A DNA stretch of 64,000 nucleotides from Paenibacillus marchantiae (GTDB taxonomy: Bacteria > Bacillota > Bacilli > Paenibacillales > Paenibacillaceae): the NCBI RefSeq assembly GCF_028771845.1, contig NZ_CP118270.1:3968001-4032000 (forward strand). The letters run 5' to 3'. The notes beneath the pieces were generated by a model. The model made no database searches. It was given only the letters and a program-made list of their open reading frames with translations, and was not told the DNA's origin. This document shows positions 62,073 through 64,000 of the stretch, piece after piece; position 1 is the stretch's first letter; each line of letters opens with the position of its first letter. The position numbers and the translations under genes were made by a program.

Positions 62073-62681
62073 ATGTCAATTAATTTCCATCGGATTCATG
62101 ATGCCGAATGGACAACTGAACCGGTCCAAGCGCGAACGGAAGGTGACCGTCTTATTGTGGAGGCACAGGAGGGCAGTGACTTTTGGGAGAAGACCTTCTA
62201 TGGTTTCTGCCATCAGAATGGACATGCCATGCTTGCTCCATGGGATGGAACCAAGGCAATCGAAGTATCATTTGATCTGAGTTCATTCACGGAATTATAT
62301 GATCAGGCAGGGTTAATGCTCTGGCATGGACAGGATCAATGGATCAAGGCTGGGGTTGAAGTAAATGACGGCGTGGCTCATGTAGGAGCGGTCGTAACGG
62401 ATCGTTTTTCCGATTGGTCGCTCTCACCTGTACCGGAGTGGGGTGGACGCATCGTTACCATTCGGGCTTCATACCATGACGAAGCCGTAGTTATTCGTGC
62501 CCGCACGGATGAGCATCCTTGGCGTACCATTCGGGTCGCGAGGTTTGCCTATCCGACGAACAAGCAAGCAGGCCCGTTTCTCTGTTCTCCGAAGCGTGCC
62601 GGGTTCGAGGTTGCGTTTACCAAATGGAAATTGACTGAACCGGATCAGGATCTGCACACTGACCCTCCCATTGCCGATTAA
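62073..62681 (+). CDS. DUF1349 domain protein (concanavalin-like fold)
   Basis: 202 residues with the DUF1349 pattern: EGDRLIVEAQEGSDFWEKTFYGFCHQNGHAML, ELYDQAGLMLWHGQDQWIKAGVEVNDGVAHVGAVVTDRFSDWSLSPVP, and SYHDEAVVIRARTDEHPWRTIRVARFAYP. Proteins of this family bind or process carbohydrates, but no enzyme activity is settled. ATG 62073 follows AAGGAAGGG. It lies 29 bases after the reductase gene and may be co-transcribed. Confidence 0.8.
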   Translation: MSINFHRIHDAEWTTEPVQARTEGDRLIVEAQEGSDFWEKTFYGFCHQNGHAMLAPWDGTKAIEVSFDLSSFTELYDQAGLMLWHGQDQWIKAGVEVNDGVAHVGAVVTDRFSDWSLSPVPEWGGRIVTIRASYHDEAVVIRARTDEHPWRTIRVARFAYPTNKQAGPFLCSPKRAGFEVAFTKWKLTEPDQDLHTDPPIAD

Positions 62682-62717
62682 TATGGGGTTGGTTGGGAAA
62701 TGTGACGCTATCGAAAC

Positions 62718-62768
62718 AAACGAAAACAAGCAAGTCTTCCTTGGTGGAGGACTTGCTTGTTTTCGTTT
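62718..62768 (+). terminator. terminator after the DUF1349 gene
   Basis: AAACGAAAACAAGCAAGTC (62718-62736, followed by TTCC) pairs with GACTTGCTTGTTTTCGTTT, one mismatch in the inner stem. Confidence 0.8.
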
Positions 62769-62880
62769 GCATTAGGCAGCGGCATAGGTTGAATTACCAA
62801 GCCTACAACGGATTATGGTGAATTTTTTAAAGTTTTGTCCACATGAAGTTGCACTACTGTTGTCGTTTATCCTCAAGGTC

Positions 62881-63354
62881 TTATTTGCTTGAGTCCGTAT
62901 CCTTGGAGTCAGATTCGATGCCATCAGCATCCTCTGCACCATCACTTACTTCGTTCAACTCACGCATACGTTCTTCGTAATCATCCAGAAACCATAATGG
63001 GTCCATGTTATCTTCCTCGCCATTATAATTAATCAATACTTCTTCGCCGGCTTTGATATCTGTATAAGCATAGAAGTCAAAAGTGTGGTTTTCAAAGTTG
63101 ATATCATAGGTGGCGTTAGGCTCGTAGGAATGGTTGATCAAACTGCCATAGCCCAGCAGGATAGCCGTATGATTGGCTCCGTATTCGAATACGTAATCTT
63201 CGAGAATTGTTTTCTCAACATGTTCGTGGTCTTCATTTGGATAAGGGACAACTGGAGCCTGATGGATCAGTTGGCCTTTTGGAATGTCTACGGTCGCAAA
63301 TACGCCGCGGTTAAATTCGCCATTACCCAATTTGGATTGTTTCACTTCAATCAT
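62881..63354 (-). CDS. SET domain protein
   Basis: 157 residues. SET-domain features: NRGVFATVDIPKGQLI near the N-terminus, GYGSLINHSYEPNATYD (the NHS motif with catalytic-site Asn-His), FYAYTDIKAGEEVLINYNG (the EE/D and Tyr of the SET pseudoknot), then an acidic C-terminal tail rich in Glu, Asp and Ser. Eukaryotic SET proteins methylate lysine; bacterial short ones have largely unknown targets. Two close starts exist: ATG 63354 (after AGGTG) and GTG 63363 (after GGAGAG); the former gives MIEVKQS. Confidence 0.82.
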   Translation of the reverse strand: MIEVKQSKLGNGEFNRGVFATVDIPKGQLIHQAPVVPYPNEDHEHVEKTILEDYVFEYGANHTAILLGYGSLINHSYEPNATYDINFENHTFDFYAYTDIKAGEEVLINYNGEEDNMDPLWFLDDYEERMRELNEVSDGAEDADGIESDSKDTDSSK

Positions 63355-63599
63355 GATTTTCACCTGATGCTCTCCAAGAGAGCTCCATTCTTATAGTAGT
63401 AAGTCGTTTAAGGAAAAATTTTAACTCATCCATACCTATAAGGCAAATGCCATTGATATCAGTTTGAGTGGATCCGGGGTCAAAACGAAGGACATTTCAT
63501 CGAAAAATGGTGCTAAATTTACAATAGGGCGTTGAGTTGTGCATGATATAACGCTTATAATATACAAAGAATTAAGTCTATATAGAAAAGGTGTCATGA

Positions 63600-64000
63600 A
63601 TGAGCATATTAAATGTCGAAAAATTAAGTCACGGTTTTGGTGACCGTGCTATCTTTAACAACGTTTCTTTCCGCCTCCTGAAAGGCGAACATATTGGTCT
63701 GATCGGGGCCAATGGTGAGGGGAAATCTACCTTCATGAACATTATTACTGGCAAACTCCAGCCAGATGAAGGTAAAGTGGAGTGGTCCAAACGTATGCGT
63801 GTCGGATATTTGGATCAGCACGCTGTGCTCAGCAAGGGACAATCCATTCGTGATGTCCTTCGTGGAGCATTCCAGTATTTGTTTGACATGGAACAAGAAA
63901 TGAATGATATGTATGGTAAGATGGGCGATGTAACTCCGGAGGAATTAGAACAGCTGCTGGAGGATGTAGGTACGATTCAGGATACGCTGACTAACCAGGA
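63600..64000 (+). CDS. ABC-F family ATPase, N-terminal part (cut by window edge)
   Basis: The ATG at 63600 is six bases after AAAAGGTG. 133 codons are present and the frame is open at the window end. The start MSILNVEKLSHGFGDRAIF with Walker A GLIGANGEGKST and RVGYLDQHAVL (Q-loop-like) is close in pattern to YkpA/YbiT-type ABC-F proteins, which act on the ribosome. The gene should continue ~400 residues more. Confidence 0.88.
   Translation, partial: MSILNVEKLSHGFGDRAIFNNVSFRLLKGEHIGLIGANGEGKSTFMNIITGKLQPDEGKVEWSKRMRVGYLDQHAVLSKGQSIRDVLRGAFQYLFDMEQEMNDMYGKMGDVTPEELEQLLEDVGTIQDTLTNQ

Noticed and set aside
1..64000. tRNA, rRNA, CRISPR, insertion sequence, riboswitch
   Set aside because: No sequence recognisable as any of these was seen on either strand; a covariance-model scan would be needed to exclude short or divergent cases.

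Overview
The window reads as a chromosomal segment of a low- to mid-GC Gram-positive of the Paenibacillus type. The reasons are strong AGGAGG ribosome sites, frequent TTG starts (about a dozen genes), many short convergent and divergent transcription units closed by hairpin-plus-T terminators, and close resemblance of the proteins to Bacillales families (SpoIIIJ/YidC, BceRSAB, BdhA, PadR, Asp23, M29 aminopeptidase, AI-2E exporter). No rRNA, tRNA, CRISPR array, insertion sequence or prophage was recognised. The genus is inference; the window carries no phylogenetic marker I could use decisively.

Layout. 0-9.2 kb: 3' end of a sugar isomerase/epimerase, a 720-residue protein with a TerD-like C-terminus, a P-loop kinase-like gene, a PadR regulator overlapping an FtsW-like membrane protein, an SgrR-type regulator divergent from a DUF4153/4173 membrane protein. 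9.2-15.4 kb: a short membrane ORF overlapping a yidC gene whose ribosome site lies in a hairpin (a MifM-like arrangement), a LuxR-type regulator, methyltransferase plus saccharopine-dehydrogenase-like pair, a small unknown gene, and an MTA/SAH-deaminase-like amidohydrolase. 15.5-25.5 kb: ABC exporter with its response regulator and kinase, UbiD-like decarboxylase, HD-GYP protein, aminoglycoside-phosphotransferase-like gene, SRPBCC protein. 25.5-34.7 kb: MFS/TetR divergent pair with paired operators, hydroxyacid dehydrogenase, LacI regulator with butanediol dehydrogenase and matching operators, a secreted propeller-like protein, Old Yellow Enzyme. 35-46.7 kb: NagZ-like lipoprotein, a complete BceRS-BceAB module, an HpaB-type monooxygenase, a second OmpR/kinase pair, AI-2E-family transporter, Asp23. 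46.7-57.9 kb: AraC regulator divergent from a YghZ-type reductase, acyl-CoA synthetase plus M29 aminopeptidase, GyrI-like protein, nitroreductase, TetR/hydrolase pair, VanY-type peptidase, HesB-like protein, a decapitated NmrA-type gene. 58-64 kb: osmolyte- or ergothioneine-type ABC transporter with an unusual flavin disulfide reductase, DUF1349 protein, SET-domain protein, start of an ABC-F ATPase.

How the parts may work together. Several units deal with the cell envelope: two ABC exporters, each beside a two-component system, a third two-component system, YidC, NagZ, VanY and an FtsW-like protein. Regulation is unusually legible. LacI and two TetR units have palindromes at their promoters. 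Two promoters 9.3 kb apart share an almost identical palindrome placed over the predicted start of transcription.

The strongest candidate for something undescribed is the ORF at 9292-9642. It has an N-terminal membrane segment, an Arg-Ile/Ser-Pro/acidic stretch and a hairpin that hides the yidC ribosome site, as expected for a translation-arrest monitor of membrane insertion.
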